Of a DNA stretch of 64,000 bases, positions 8,889 to 18,423 are shown in pieces. The notes below the pieces were generated by a model. The model searched no databases, was not told the DNA's origin, and saw only the letters and a list, made by a program, of their open reading frames with translations. Both the position numbers and the translations under genes were made by a program. The DNA is from DATAXI01 sp963756185. Lineage in GTDB: Bacteria > Verrucomicrobiota > Verrucomicrobiia > Chthoniobacterales > Chthoniobacteraceae. Where the stretch lies: contig CAVWMS010000008.1 of the NCBI GenBank assembly GCA_963756185.1, positions 1 to 64,000 on the forward strand, written 5' to 3'. How positions within the stretch are numbered: the first letter of the stretch is position 1; each line of letters begins with the position of its first letter.

Positions 8889-9802
8889 CTACTGCTTGAG
8901 CACCTTCGAAAGGTTCAGCTCGTTGATCTGGATCGGCGTCTGCTCCAGCAGCTTCGACACATAGGCCTGGCTGTTCTGCCGCGCCTTCTCCGCCCGCATC
9001 CGCTCCACCAGCCGCGGCCGAATCTCCTCCAGGCTCGGCGTGTAAGGCTCCTTGATGTCAATCACCTTCAGGATGTGCCACCCATCGTCCAGCAGCAGCG
9101 GCTGCGTGACGCTCCCCTTCGCCAGCGGCCCCAGCTCCTTGAGGATTTCCGGCTGGATCCGGTTCTCGTACACCCACCCCAGTTCGCCCCCTTTCGCCGC
9201 CCCGTTCGCATCGTCGCTCTCCGCCCGCGCCACCGCCGCAAAATCCACCCCTTTCTTCGCCAGCGCCTTGCGAACCTCGTCCACCTTCACCTGTGCCCTC
9301 GCCGCTGTCTCCGCGTCCGCGCCCTTGGCCTTCTTCACAAAAATCTGCGCCAGCTCATACTGCCGCGGAACGACCAGTTGCGACTTGTTGGCGTCGTATG
9401 CCGCCTGCAATTCCGCGTCCGAAGGGTACGTGTCCGGCGGCTTCGACACCGACTCCAGGTAGGTCTGCGCAATGACACTGTCCTCGAGTAAGCCAGCGCC
9501 GCCGCAACCGATGGGTCCTGATCCCACTTCTTGTCCAGCGCCTCCTTGAGCACCACCCGCTGCGTCAGGATCAGCCGCACCACCTGGCTCAGCGTCGCCG
9601 GATTCTGCGCGATTGCCGCCTGCGTGTTCGGGTCCAGGTTTTCGATCACGCTGCGGATGTCATCGGCCGTCACATCCGTGTCGCCCACACGCGCAATGAC
9701 GGTGGAATCGGGTTCCGTGGCCGCCTCCGTGCGCAAGGCCGGGGTCAGCAGCAGGCAAAGGGGGAGCAGCGCGGCGAGCGCGCGAGTTAAACGGCACATC
9801 AT
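8889..9802 (-). CDS. PpiC-type (parvulin) peptidyl-prolyl isomerase, one frameshift
   Basis: Exported folding factor of the SurA/PrsA kind. The N-terminal piece (9335-9802) has a signal peptide and a SurA-like segment VIARVGDTDVTADDIRSVI; the C-terminal piece (8889 to about 9490) carries the rotamase domain with YELAQIFVKKAKG, AVARAESDD, GGELGWV and GWHILKVIDI. The pieces join between about 9485 and 9500, where a one-base change restores a continuous protein of about 304 residues. The start overlaps the stop of the upstream coiled-coil gene (ATGA at 9799). In this operon it most likely helps fold the porin and the TpsB-like barrel. Confidence 0.85.
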
Positions 9803-10455
9803 TGTTGTTTCGGTTTCTGATCCGGGGTTTTTTCGCTGGTGATCGTCTGGTCGGCCAGCTTGTCCTCGTAGTCCTGCACCAAGGTCTCGAACTTGGTGCG
9901 CGTGATTCCGACGAACGGTTCCTTGGCCGTCAGCGCCTCACCAAGCCCGAATTTCTCATATCGGTCCAGTATTTCCATCCCCAGCTTGTACATTTCCTGG
10001 TTCCTCACCTTCTGGTCGTCGACGACGCGCTGGAGCTGGATCGCCAGTTCCGCCAGCTTCGCACGTTTGTCCTCGGTCTGCGTGGCTATCGTCATCGCCT
10101 TTTGCTGCGACGCCTTCCATTGCTCGAGCGCCTGCTGCAAGGCGGCTATCGAATCCTGCTGGTCGGATACCTGCCCTTTGAGCACCTGGATTTCCTTGTT
10201 GGCGGAGTCCTGGTTCTCGGCGGCCTGTTTCGTCAGCGCATCCAGTTTGTCCTGCAGATCCTTGGTCTGGCTCTGCAAATCGGTGACCTGCGCCTGCAGG
10301 TCGTCCCGCTGCTCGGTCACGCTCCGCAATTGCAGCAGCGTGCTCTTGAGCGTCTCCCGCAGCCGCTCCTCGGGGCTGTTTTGGTCGTCGGCGCTTGCGG
10401 CAAGCGCACCCATGAGCAGGGCGCCCAGCGCCAGTGGAAGCAGGAAGCGTTTCAT
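9799..10455 (-). CDS. Exported coiled-coil protein of unknown function
   Basis: 218 residues: signal peptide (MKRFLLPLALGALLMGALAASA), then a long heptad region (residues ~28-130, e.g. DDLQAQVTDLQSQTKDLQDK), a DQKVRNQEMYKLGMEILDRYE segment and a Lys/Gln-rich tail. Probably periplasmic. It lies 3 bases from the porin gene and overlaps the PpiC gene, so it is firmly inside the TonB operon. The general form resembles periplasmic spacer proteins, but no family can be named. Confidence 0.72.
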   Translation of the reverse strand: MKRFLLPLALGALLMGALAASADDQNSPEERLRETLKSTLLQLRSVTEQRDDLQAQVTDLQSQTKDLQDKLDALTKQAAENQDSANKEIQVLKGQVSDQQDSIAALQQALEQWKASQQKAMTIATQTEDKRAKLAELAIQLQRVVDDQKVRNQEMYKLGMEILDRYEKFGLGEALTAKEPFVGITRTKFETLVQDYEDKLADQTITSEKTPDQKPKQQ

Positions 10456-10458
10456 AAA

Positions 10459-12388
10459 TCAGAATTTTCCGTTGATGCTGAATTGGACCGTATCTGTCTT
10501 GTACGGAGGGCCGGCGATGCTGTCGGCGCTCATCAGGTGCAGGCCCAGCCACACCCTGCCGCTCAGCGCCAGGTTCCCGCCCACCGTGTAGCCCTTCAGG
10601 TTGGTCCCGGTGAGCGGGTAACCGAAATCGGAGTCGGCAAACCCGTCGACGAGCGAGTCGCTTTCCACATACCGGTAGCCCAGATCGACGTTCCAATCCC
10701 ACAGCTTTTGCAGCGCCGCGTCGCCCGCGCGCAGCGTCAGAATCCACGCGGTCGCCCCGCCCTGGAACGGCCCCAGCGCCCCCGACGCCGTGTTCGGGCC
10801 CCGGTTGTTCACCGCAACCGCGCTGATCTTCGACGCGTTGAATGCCAGGTTCTGCACGAGTTCGCCGATGAGCGATATCCGGATCGGCGCGAAGTGATCG
10901 TAATTCAACTGCCCGGTAAAATCGAGTTCATGGAACGGCGTCGCCAGCCCGTAGTATTGGAACTGGTCGATCGTCCCGAAATCATTCTGCGCCGTGGGAA
11001 GGATGTCGCGGATCGGGAAATACGTGTTGCCGTTTTGCGCAAACGCGGGACGGCTGTCGTCGGTGTTGCCCTGGTCGGATGTCGACAGCGGGACGAACGG
11101 AGTCGAAAGATGCCCCTCGATGTTGTCGAAGTAATAATACGCAACGGCCACCTTCGTGTTTATGTCCTTGTCGACGGTCCAGTCGGTGCCCAATTGCCCG
11201 GCGATAAGATATTTGTCCTCGCTGTCGTATTTCGACGGCTGGTTGGTCGAAAAATTGAAGTCCGTGTTGAACACCGGGTAGGCGCCCACGGTGAGGAAGG
11301 GCACCACCCCTTTCGCCACGGGGTAGCGGCCCTGCAGCGTCAGGCCGTCAAACCCGAGGTCGTTTGCCCATATCATGCTCGTCGAGAAATACGGATTGTC
11401 CATCCGCCCGATCGTCGCCGAGAAATACTTGTTCGGATTGTCGTCGGCCTCGTACTGCCACTCGAGGATACGAGCGATCGAGCCATATCTGGTACTTGCT
11501 GAAATCTCCTCCCTGCCCGTTGTTCGCCGCCCCGAGCGTCTGGTTTTCGGATACCGGCTGATCATCCTGGCCGGTGGCGACTCGGATGCCCATGGTGAAA
11601 CCGTTGTCCAGGTCGATCGCCGCGCCCACACGCGTCCGTTCGCGGAAAAGTTCGCGGTCCTTGTTCACGTCCCACTGCGGCGAGAACTCGGTTCCCGCCA
11701 CGTCGAACGGCGACCCGGTGTTGATCGCGTTGAAATCCGGGAACGCCCCCGTCGCATCGTTCGTATTCGGGAAGAAATCCCCCTGGTACATCGTCCGCAC
11801 ATCGGCCGTGAACCGCAGCCGCGGCACCCAATCGGGTATCGCCTGCGGGCTCGCCCAATTCTCCGCGCGCGCCTGCTGCATCACCTCCTCCTTCACCTCG
11901 TCGGTGATCTGTTGCTTGACGATGTCCGGCACGTACGGCACCCGCACCTCGTCGTCGCTTGGCGGCGGCGGCGTCATTTCGCTCACCTTCTGGTTGACCT
12001 CCGAGACAACCGTCTGCGATGCCGTCGCGGCGTCCGACTGCGATTGCGCCCGCGCCGCCGCCGCGTCGGCCTGCGCTTCCTGGCTCAATTGATCCGACTC
12101 CTGCTGCGTGAGAACCCCGCGCTTCACAAGGATTCTCAGCAGGTTCACCGCGAAGCTCGTCGACGGCTCCTCCGCGCCAGGCGCCGGGCCCGGGTTCGCC
12201 GTGCCATTCTCCAGCGGCACGCTGCTCGCAAAAAGCGACGGATCGCTGCCAGGCAGTTTCGCGGGAGGCGAGGAAGCCGGCGCCGCGCTCGTTCCGGTCG
12301 TCGCAGCCGGCGATGCCCCAAACGAGACAGAGGCCGCGCAAAGTAGGATGCAGGTCAGGAAGCGAAGGGTGAAAGTACGGAATCTCAT
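10459..12388 (-). CDS. Putative outer-membrane porin (Porin_5-like), one frameshift
   Basis: About 640 residues. A signal peptide (MRFRTFTLRFLTCILLCAAS) is followed by a Pro/Ala linker, a helical stretch with LLRILVKRGVLTQQESDQLS, another helix up to QQARAENW, then WVPRLRFTADVRTMYQGDFF which opens a beta-barrel rich in alternating aromatic strands and ends FSINGKF with the terminal Phe typical of outer-membrane proteins. An extra base near 11466 splits it: IWLDRSY in one frame must join LEWQYEADDNP in the next. The chosen start at 12388 gives the better signal peptide; the frame opens 6 codons earlier. Next to TonB it may be the energized or partner barrel. Confidence 0.78.
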
Positions 12389-12412
12389 TGATCGGGCGTA
12401 GGGCAAAAGGGG

Positions 12413-13099
12413 TTAGTGCGGGCGCGTTGCCGACAGGCGCATGACGATGGGAAGCGGCATGTCGGAGGGAGGCCCTTCGGTGAGTTGCAGGCCGTTCAGG
12501 ACATCATTTTCGAGCGTGGAATCCAGCGCGGCATCCCCGGTGCTGCCCGCCAGGCGGACTTTGGTGATGCGCCCGGTCGAGTCGGGCCAGATGCTGACCA
12601 CAATGTTCATGCTCGCCTTGCGCGTCCGCGCGTTATTGCGAATCGCCTCGGCCACGCGCGACTGCACCTCGCTCGCATACCAGCCAAATTTGCTCCCCCC
12701 TCCTCCACCGTTATAACCCCCGCTCCCGCCCAGCCCGCTGGTCAGGCCCATGTCGGGTCCGCCGGGTCCGGTGATGGACGTGCCAATGGCCGGCGGAGCC
12801 GGCGCCTTCGGCTGCGGCTTGCTCTCCTGCTTGACCGGCTGTTGTTCGATCATCTTTTGTTCCTGCTCGGGTGTCGGTTGTTGGTCGGGCGTCGGTGTCG
12901 GCTTCGGTTTTGGCGGCGGCGGCGGGGGCGGCAGCCGAATCATCACAATGTCTTCACGCGACGCGCTCGCATGGCTGCTGGATAATTTTCGGGCCGCGAA
13001 GTAGATGGCCGGCGCAACGACGAGGATAATGATGAGAAGGATCACGCCGGGGTGGCGCTGACCAAAACTTAGTTCCTCCTCGTCGTCATCACGGTACAT
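12413..13099 (-). CDS. tonB: TonB-family energy transducer
   Basis: 228 residues: a short cytoplasmic head, one membrane helix (PGVILLIIILVVAPAIYFAA), a Pro/Lys-rich periplasmic spacer (PPPPPPPKPKPTPTPDQQP), a Gly-rich hinge (GGSGGYNGGGGGS) and a C-terminal TonB domain with VQSRVAEAIRNNARTRKA, VVSIWPDSTGRITKVRLAGSTGD. It delivers proton-motive energy from ExbB/ExbD to outer-membrane proteins. The Gly hinge between spacer and C-terminal domain is notable. It is 39 bases downstream of exbD in the same operon. Confidence 0.88.
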   Translation of the reverse strand: MYRDDDEEELSFGQRHPGVILLIIILVVAPAIYFAARKLSSSHASASREDIVMIRLPPPPPPPKPKPTPTPDQQPTPEQEQKMIEQQPVKQESKPQPKAPAPPAIGTSITGPGGPDMGLTSGLGGSGGYNGGGGGSKFGWYASEVQSRVAEAIRNNARTRKASMNIVVSIWPDSTGRITKVRLAGSTGDAALDSTLENDVLNGLQLTEGPPSDMPLPIVMRLSATRPH

Positions 13100-13138
13100 C
13101 TGCGGGCTGCGGGGTTGGGTTCGATAATTGGGTTGGGT

Positions 13139-13549
13139 TTATTTGCTGTTGGCCGGTTTGGTGGCCAGGCCAACCTCGGAAATCCCCAGGTTGCCCACCA
13201 CCGCCAGCGCATCCATCACCGCCTGGTAATGGGTCGCCTGGTCGCCGCGGATCACGACGTTGATGTCCGGATCGGCCGCTTTTGCGTCCGCCAGGTGCTG
13301 CCGGATCTGGTCCAGCGTCATCGGATCGGTATCGAGCGCGTAATTGCCTTCGTTGTTCACCGTGATCGACTTCGTGTGCGGCTGCGTCAGCGGTTTCGAT
13401 GGCGTGTTGTTTGCGTGCGGCAGATCGACCTTGATCCCCTGCACCGACGCCGTGCACATGAGGATGAAGATCACCAGCAGCACGTACGCAAGGTCGAGCA
13501 TCGGCGTGATATTGATGTCGTCGTAAGCTTTTTCTTCCTGGATTTGCAT
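13139..13549 (-). CDS. exbD: Biopolymer transport protein ExbD
   Basis: 136 residues with the family order: cytoplasmic N-terminus EEKAYDDINITPMLDLAYVL, one membrane helix containing the functional Asp of the MLDLAYVLLVIFI segment, then a periplasmic domain ending VVIRGDQATHYQAVMDALA and VGLATKP. It partners the ExbB-like protein encoded just upstream and TonB just downstream. The 184-base gap to exbB is filled with TTCGAA repeats. Confidence 0.92.
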   Translation of the reverse strand: MQIQEEKAYDDINITPMLDLAYVLLVIFILMCTASVQGIKVDLPHANNTPSKPLTQPHTKSITVNNEGNYALDTDPMTLDQIRQHLADAKAADPDINVVIRGDQATHYQAVMDALAVVGNLGISEVGLATKPANSK

Positions 13550-13556
13550 GGTTGTT

Positions 13557-13737
13557 AGAATTCGAAATTCGAAATTCGAAATTCGAAGGGTTTGAATTGT
13601 GAATGCGGCTCGAAAAGGCCCGCCCGATTAAAAGTCTTCCTCTCCTCCGCGCAGAAGGCGCCCAACATTTCGAATTTCGAATTCCGAATTTCGAATTTGT
13701 CTCCATTTCGAATACCGAATTTCGAATTTGTTTTCAT
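13557..13737. repeat. TTCGAAATT short repeats filling the exbB-exbD gap
   Basis: Two clusters: 13557-13589 with about four reiterations of AATTCGAA, and 13668-13737 with a further set of TTTCGAATTTCGAATTCCG-like units. The sequence between them (GAATGCGGCTCGAAAAGGC region) has no coding potential. The motif is self-complementary, so each unit can pair with its neighbours. Confidence 0.88.
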
Positions 13738-15608
13738 TTCATCATTCCCTTCATTTCCGCGTCCTCACTGCTCCGCGGCCGATAGAACTCCGCCAGCTTC
13801 GTCACAAACTCATCCACAAACACATGCATGTCGCTGGTCGCCTCCTTGATCTGCGTAATCAAATAGTTGTACCCAAAGAGCGACGGGATCGCCACCGCCA
13901 GCCCCGCCACCGTCGCCAGCAGCGCGGCCGCAATGCCCGGCGCGATCGCGTTCACATTTACGTCCCCCGCCGCCGCGATCGCCGCGAACGTAATCATCAC
14001 GCCCACAACCGTCCCCAGCAGCCCGAGAAACGGTCCGCCGGAAATCGCGATCGTCAGCAGCACCATCAGCTTGTTGAGCTTCTGCGTCTCCCTCACCATC
14101 ACCCCGTCCAGCGTCGCGCGGATCGCCTGGATCGATTGCGCCGACAGCACCTTCTCGCCCTCCCCATTCGACATCCGATGCCGTATCTCCTCCACGCCCG
14201 TGTGATAAATGTGGTAGATGCACGCGTGCCGCACTGTCCGCTGCGCTTTCTTCGAGACCCGCCCCCCCAGGCTCTTTGCGTTGTCCAGGTCGCCCGAGTC
14301 CAGCGCCGTCAGGTCCGTCGCGACATGCCGCCATGCTTTCATGAACTGCTCGCTCCCCTTCGCGTTTTTGCGAAGGAATGACGCCTTGGAAAACATGACC
14401 ATCCAACTGATCACGGCCATGATCGCCAGCAGGCAGATCACCGCCCATCCGTCCGGCGTCAGCGAGTGAATCAATATCCCAAACGTGCTGTTGCTCGCGA
14501 ACCACGTGCTCGTCTGCTCATCCTGCCCCATCGTGATCAGCTTGTTGCTCAGGTCGCTCCCGCCCTGGTTCACCGACGCGAATTGCACCCACCCGTTCGA
14601 ACGCGCGACCTTCGAGATCTGCATCTCATCAACGTCCCCAATGAACCCCGGCCTGCCCGACCCGGCCGCGTCCGCGCCGATCACCATGTCGCTCTTGAGC
14701 GCCGGCAGCGACACCGCGCTTGGCGCGCCCGAAACTACCCCATCCACAAACAGCGTAACCTCTCCCGGCCCGGCCACGACCGCCACTTGATGCCATGAGT
14801 TCACCGCGATTGCCGCCGCCCCATTCACCCGCCCGCTCCCGCCCGCCCCGCTCACTTCCACGAACGGAGTCCCGTTGTTCAGCCCGATCACCAGCGCCCC
14901 CGCTCCATCGTGCCGGCTGAACAGCACCGCATTCGCCGCCAGATGCGACGGCTTGATCCACGCCTGCCACGTCAGCGCTCCCCCTTGCGCCACATCGAGC
15001 GATGCCGTCGCCGGGATCGTCACCGGCGTATTCCCCATCAGCCGCAATCCCTTGCCGATCAGCGCGTCCACCGTCGGCGCCGCATTCTTCGAGCTGTTCC
15101 CGTTGCCCGACGAATCGCTGAACGGCGCGTTGTTCTCGTTGAAATGATAAACCAGAACCGTGCTCGAATCGTAAGTCCCCTTCGGATCGTCGATCTTCAC
15201 CGCCTTCGGCCCGTTGTTGCCGTAGTACATGTAGATCGTCGTTTGCGCCCCCGGCTTCAGGTCGGGCACCTTGACCCACACGAACCCCTCCCCCATCAGC
15301 GAGTCGAAGTTGTCGATATGAAACGCCAGCGGCGTCTTGTCGTCCCCGGCGATGAACCGGATGTCGCTCCCGTCATCCTTCGCCGCTTCAAATTGAAAAT
15401 CCCCGTCGAACAGCCGGATCAGCACCGGCGACGTCCCGATTGCATCGGTGATCGGCGCCCCCTGGCTCGACGTATCGATCACGATCTTTTTGCGTATGCT
15501 CCAGTCTCCATCCCACCACGCGCGGGCCGTGCCGGTGAATGATAGAATGGCCAGCGCGCCGAGCAGCATCAGGCGCGGGAGGGTCGGGGCGGGGCGGTGC
15601 ATTTGCAT
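13734..15608 (-). CDS. exbB: ExbB/TolQ proton channel fused to a DUF2341-LamG-like ectodomain
   Basis: 624 residues. After a signal peptide (PRLMLLGALAILSFTGTARA) comes a DUF2341-like domain starting WWDGDWSIRKKIVIDTS and including WVKVPDLKPGAQTTIYMYYGN, then a LamG/concanavalin-like fold (residues ~190-340: LTWQAWIKPSH, LFSRHDGAG, HQVAVVAGPGEVTLFVDG). A membrane helix near residue 385 leads into the MotA/TolQ/ExbB core with GPFLGLLGTVVGVMITF and IAAALLATVAGLAVAIPSL. Ordinary ExbB has no such ectodomain; the carbohydrate-binding-like front end would sit in the periplasm. Operon position next to exbD and tonB supports the role. Confidence 0.88.
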   Translation of the reverse strand: MQMHRPAPTLPRLMLLGALAILSFTGTARAWWDGDWSIRKKIVIDTSSQGAPITDAIGTSPVLIRLFDGDFQFEAAKDDGSDIRFIAGDDKTPLAFHIDNFDSLMGEGFVWVKVPDLKPGAQTTIYMYYGNNGPKAVKIDDPKGTYDSSTVLVYHFNENNAPFSDSSGNGNSSKNAAPTVDALIGKGLRLMGNTPVTIPATASLDVAQGGALTWQAWIKPSHLAANAVLFSRHDGAGALVIGLNNGTPFVEVSGAGGSGRVNGAAAIAVNSWHQVAVVAGPGEVTLFVDGVVSGAPSAVSLPALKSDMVIGADAAGSGRPGFIGDVDEMQISKVARSNGWVQFASVNQGGSDLSNKLITMGQDEQTSTWFASNSTFGILIHSLTPDGWAVICLLAIMAVISWMVMFSKASFLRKNAKGSEQFMKAWRHVATDLTALDSGDLDNAKSLGGRVSKKAQRTVRHACIYHIYHTGVEEIRHRMSNGEGEKVLSAQSIQAIRATLDGVMVRETQKLNKLMVLLTIAISGGPFLGLLGTVVGVMITFAAIAAAGDVNVNAIAPGIAAALLATVAGLAVAIPSLFGYNYLITQIKEATSDMHVFVDEFVTKLAEFYRPRSSEDAEMKGMMK

Positions 15609-15616
15609 GTTCTTCT

Positions 15617-17331
15617 TTAAAAGTCGGTCCAGAGCCGGAAGGTCAGGAAAGGGTTGTGAATCTTGGTGTTCGCCTGGCTGAAAAGCGGTACGGCAACGTC
15701 CAGCGAGCCGTTAAAATGATTCAGCAGCGTCATGCGCGTCCCGCCGCCGTAGCTCGCCAGCGAGTACCGCTCCGTCTGCTCGGGCAGCGCGTCCTGGATC
15801 GAACCCGTCGCCGCGTCCGTGAAGAAATAGAACCGCCAGTCGTCGCCCGTGCTGTGCATCCGGCTCAACAGCGAGGGGCTGCGAAACTCGAAATTGACCA
15901 CCGCCGCGTCATCCGCCAGCACCTCCGACTCCAGGTATCCGCGCACCGTCCCCAGCCCGCCCAGGCTGTATTGCTCGCTGTTGATCAGCGGCGAATCCGA
16001 CACCTGCCCCGACACCTTCCCAAACGCCTGCAAATCCAGCGGCAAATCCTCCGTCCGCGAAATCTCGCCCCGGAAATAGATGAAATTCCGGTCCGCATCG
16101 AATCGGTTGTTCTCGAATTGCGTCGCGTTGCTCCCGATTCCCCGCAGGTTCAACACCACCTGCAAATCCAGGTCCGTCAGCGATTTCTTGTCAACCCACG
16201 TCCCCGTGTAATCGAACGTCAGCGGCACATACACCGTCGGCGTCTCCGTCGCCGTCGTGTCCGCGCCCGCCCGCACCGATTGGTTGAAGTCCTTGTAATC
16301 GATCCCAACAATGAACGTCTCCAGGTAATCCCCCATCGTCGGCAGCTTGAACGTCGTCCGCAGCCCCAGCACATCTCCCCGCCCCGCCACGTCCAGCGCC
16401 CCCAGCGTCGACACGTTGCTGTCTTGCAGCGTCCCCTGTAGCGTGAACGAGAGCCAGTCGATGGTCGGGAACCGCACGGTATAAAAACCGGTGAAGACGT
16501 TGACCTTGTTGTAATTCTGCGGCGAGATCTGGACGCTGGCCCCGATGGAATGGCCCAGTTGCCACAGGTTGTCGTAGCTCAGCGCCCCGTTCAGCCGCAG
16601 CGACGGCGTATCCACGCTGTACCGGTTGTTCAACTCCAGGCTCCCATGCAGCGGCGGCGTGTCCTGCACATTCAAATCCACGTCCATCGTCCCCGGCACC
16701 ACCCCGGCTTGCACCACCGGCGTCACCCGCCGGTCGGGCAATTGGTTCAGGCCCACCAGCTCCTTCTGCGCCTGGTTGAAATCGATCAGTTGCCCCTCCG
16801 CCATCGACGGCACCTCCCGCTTGATCTCGTTGATATCGAAATAGCGCGACCCGTGTACCCGCAACCGCCCCACCGTCAACTCCTCCACCTGGAGAAACAC
16901 AATCCCCCCCGCCCCCGTTTGCGGCGGCACCGTCACTTCGACGGAAGAGTAATTCTTATCCTGGTACGCCTTCAGCAGCGCATCCCGCGCATTCTGCACA
17001 TCCTGCACCGTCCGGCCCGGCCCCAGAAACGGATAAACCGCCGCCTCTATCTCGATCGGCGTCAGGTGATGCGCCCCCCGCACCCGGTACTCCCGAATAT
17101 AAAACTCCGGCAGCGCCCCCGCCGCCATCCCACCCCCAGCCGCCCCCGCCGCCCCACCCCCACCCCCAGCCCCATTCGGCTCATAAGTCCCATGAGTCCC
17201 AGTAGTCCCATCGGTCCCATTTGCGGCGGCAGCGGCGGCCGCCCCCACATCCCCCCCGCCACCAGAACACAAAAAACCACCCCCCGCGCAAAGGCGCGGA
17301 AAGCGAAGGCGGCTGGGTTGGGCCGGGGCAT
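15617..17331 (-). CDS. TpsB/FhaC/ShlB-family outer-membrane transporter, one frameshift in leader
   Basis: Two-partner-secretion-type transporter. A POTRA_2-like region begins FYIREYRVRGAHHLTPIEIEAAV and continues VQDVQNARDALLKAYQDKNY and LRVHGSRYFDINEIKREVPS; the rest is a 16-strand-type barrel with SLELNNRYS and NLWQLGHSIG and ends FRLWTDF. The obvious reading frame starts at 17272, but a signal peptide (MPRPNPAAFAFRAFARGVVF) starts at 17331 one frame away; adding one G to the seven-base run at 17251-17257 fuses the two as ...VAGG-DVGAAA. It heads the tonB operon. No TpsA-type exoprotein with a TPS signal is recognisable in the window. Confidence 0.8.
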
Positions 17332-17634
17332 GGGCTTTATTCTACCTGTTTAATAGACATTAATGCAAGGCCCACTGCCGCCCAAATGCATCTCGCGCCG
17401 GGTTGTCCCTCGCAGGCCGGACATTTCCGGGCCGATTGGGACCCCCCAAAACAGCCGCGAAGTGCGCTCGGTGTGCAGGAGCGTCCCCCTAAAGTAAAGG
17501 CGCTCTAAAGGGCCGGTCTTATTACCACTCCCCCATTCCGCCCCCCAAGCCGTTCATTGTTACATTTGGGTGACGCACCCCCGCAAAAAGCCCCCTCCCC
17601 ACCCGACCCCGTCCATACGCGCCCCAGAACCCCA

Positions 17635-17705
17635 AGCCCCTAAGCCCGAAGTCCCTGAGCCGAAGTCCCTGAGCCGAAGTCCCTAAGCCGAAGGCCCTGA
17701 GCCTT
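17635..17705. repeat. Short tandem repeat, unit GCCGAAGTCCCTGA
   Basis: Three to four units of GCCGAAGTCCCTGA with minor variation. The rest of 17332-17793 is C/T-rich and shows no coding sequence, RNA gene or clear terminator. Confidence 0.75.
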
Positions 17706-17793
17706 CGAATGGGCCCGTCGAAGGGGTCAACCCCGCCAAAAAATCAGCCCGGAATACCGGCCACTCAAAGCCTCCATCGTTTACTGCGTATCC

Positions 17794-17960
17794 AGAAATA
17801 CTGTAGCCGCCGCTTCAAGAGTCCCCGAAGGGGACCGAGGAGGCGGTAGGGACCCGGTGCGGACGGCAGGCGGGCGAGCCGGCAGACAATAGCGAGGGGC
17901 TTCAGCCCCTCGGTTCACGCGCAACGCGGTTGAGTCCCGCAGGGACGACAGAAGCCACAG
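17794..17960. repeat. Dispersed triple-hairpin repeat, copy 2
   Basis: Same block order as at 3529-3942: AATACTGTAGCCGC, GTCCCCGAAGGGGAC, GACAATAGC, AGGGGCTTCAGCCCCT, GCAACGCGGTT, GTCCCGCAGGGAC. An insertion of about 45 bases (GGAGGCGGTAGGGACCC region) separates the first palindrome from GACAATAGC. Confidence 0.8.
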
Positions 17961-17963
17961 TCT

Positions 17964-18275
17964 CTATCGACAAACTCTAATCTTCACCACCCTCCCCAGC
18001 AGAATGGCGTAATAGACATTCCCGCCCTTTCCATATCGCCCCAGCCCGCGAAACTCGACCAGCATTTCAGGCGCGTTTGCAGCATAGCCATCGCGGAAGA
18101 GGATGGTGTATCCGCCGCGCCAATCCCAAGGGCCGAGGCGGAGCAAGGGAACCGCGGCGGTCGGTGGGCGGGCGAGTAGAAGCGTATCGGAAAGGTACGC
18201 GGAGGCCCGCCTCAAGCCAGCCCGGGGCGAAGCGGCAGCGCGCAGCCCCGGGGTCCCCATCCCCAAACGCCCCAA
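17964..18275 (-). CDS. Doubtful 103-aa ORF
   Basis: Only the last 55 residues (from GPWDWRGGYTILF to GGNVYYAILLGRVV) look like natural protein; the first half is Arg/Pro-rich and resembles translated repeat DNA. It may be the 3' remnant of a gene whose front was replaced by repeats. No family recognised. Confidence 0.25.
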   Translation of the reverse strand: MGRLGMGTPGLRAAASPRAGLRRASAYLSDTLLLARPPTAAVPLLRLGPWDWRGGYTILFRDGYAANAPEMLVEFRGLGRYGKGGNVYYAILLGRVVKIRVCR

Positions 18276-18320
18276 GCGCCGGAGGCGCGCGTCAATCGCG
18301 ACAAGATCAACAGAACGAAG

Positions 18321-18423
18321 AGAATGGGGTCAAGAGAATGGGGTCAGAAGAGAATGGGGTCAGTCAACATATCTTGACAAGAAGAGAATGGAGAATGGGG
18401 TCAGTCAACATATCTTGACAAGG
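18321..18423. repeat. Cluster of GAATGGGGTCAG / TTGACAAG repeat elements
   Basis: The unit is GAATGGGGTCAGTCAACAT followed by AT(C/T)TTGACAAG; its inner part GTCAA-CATATC-TTGAC is a short hairpin. Here there are two bare GAATGGGGTCA heads (18322, 18336), then full units at about 18351 and 18391. Further full units are at 18704, 19317, 19541, 20615 and 20647. Confidence 0.88.

Noticed and set aside
9802..11502. 566-aa plus-strand ORF
   Set aside because: Antisense to the porin and coiled-coil genes; Arg/Val/Leu-rich composition typical of a shadow frame in GC-rich DNA.
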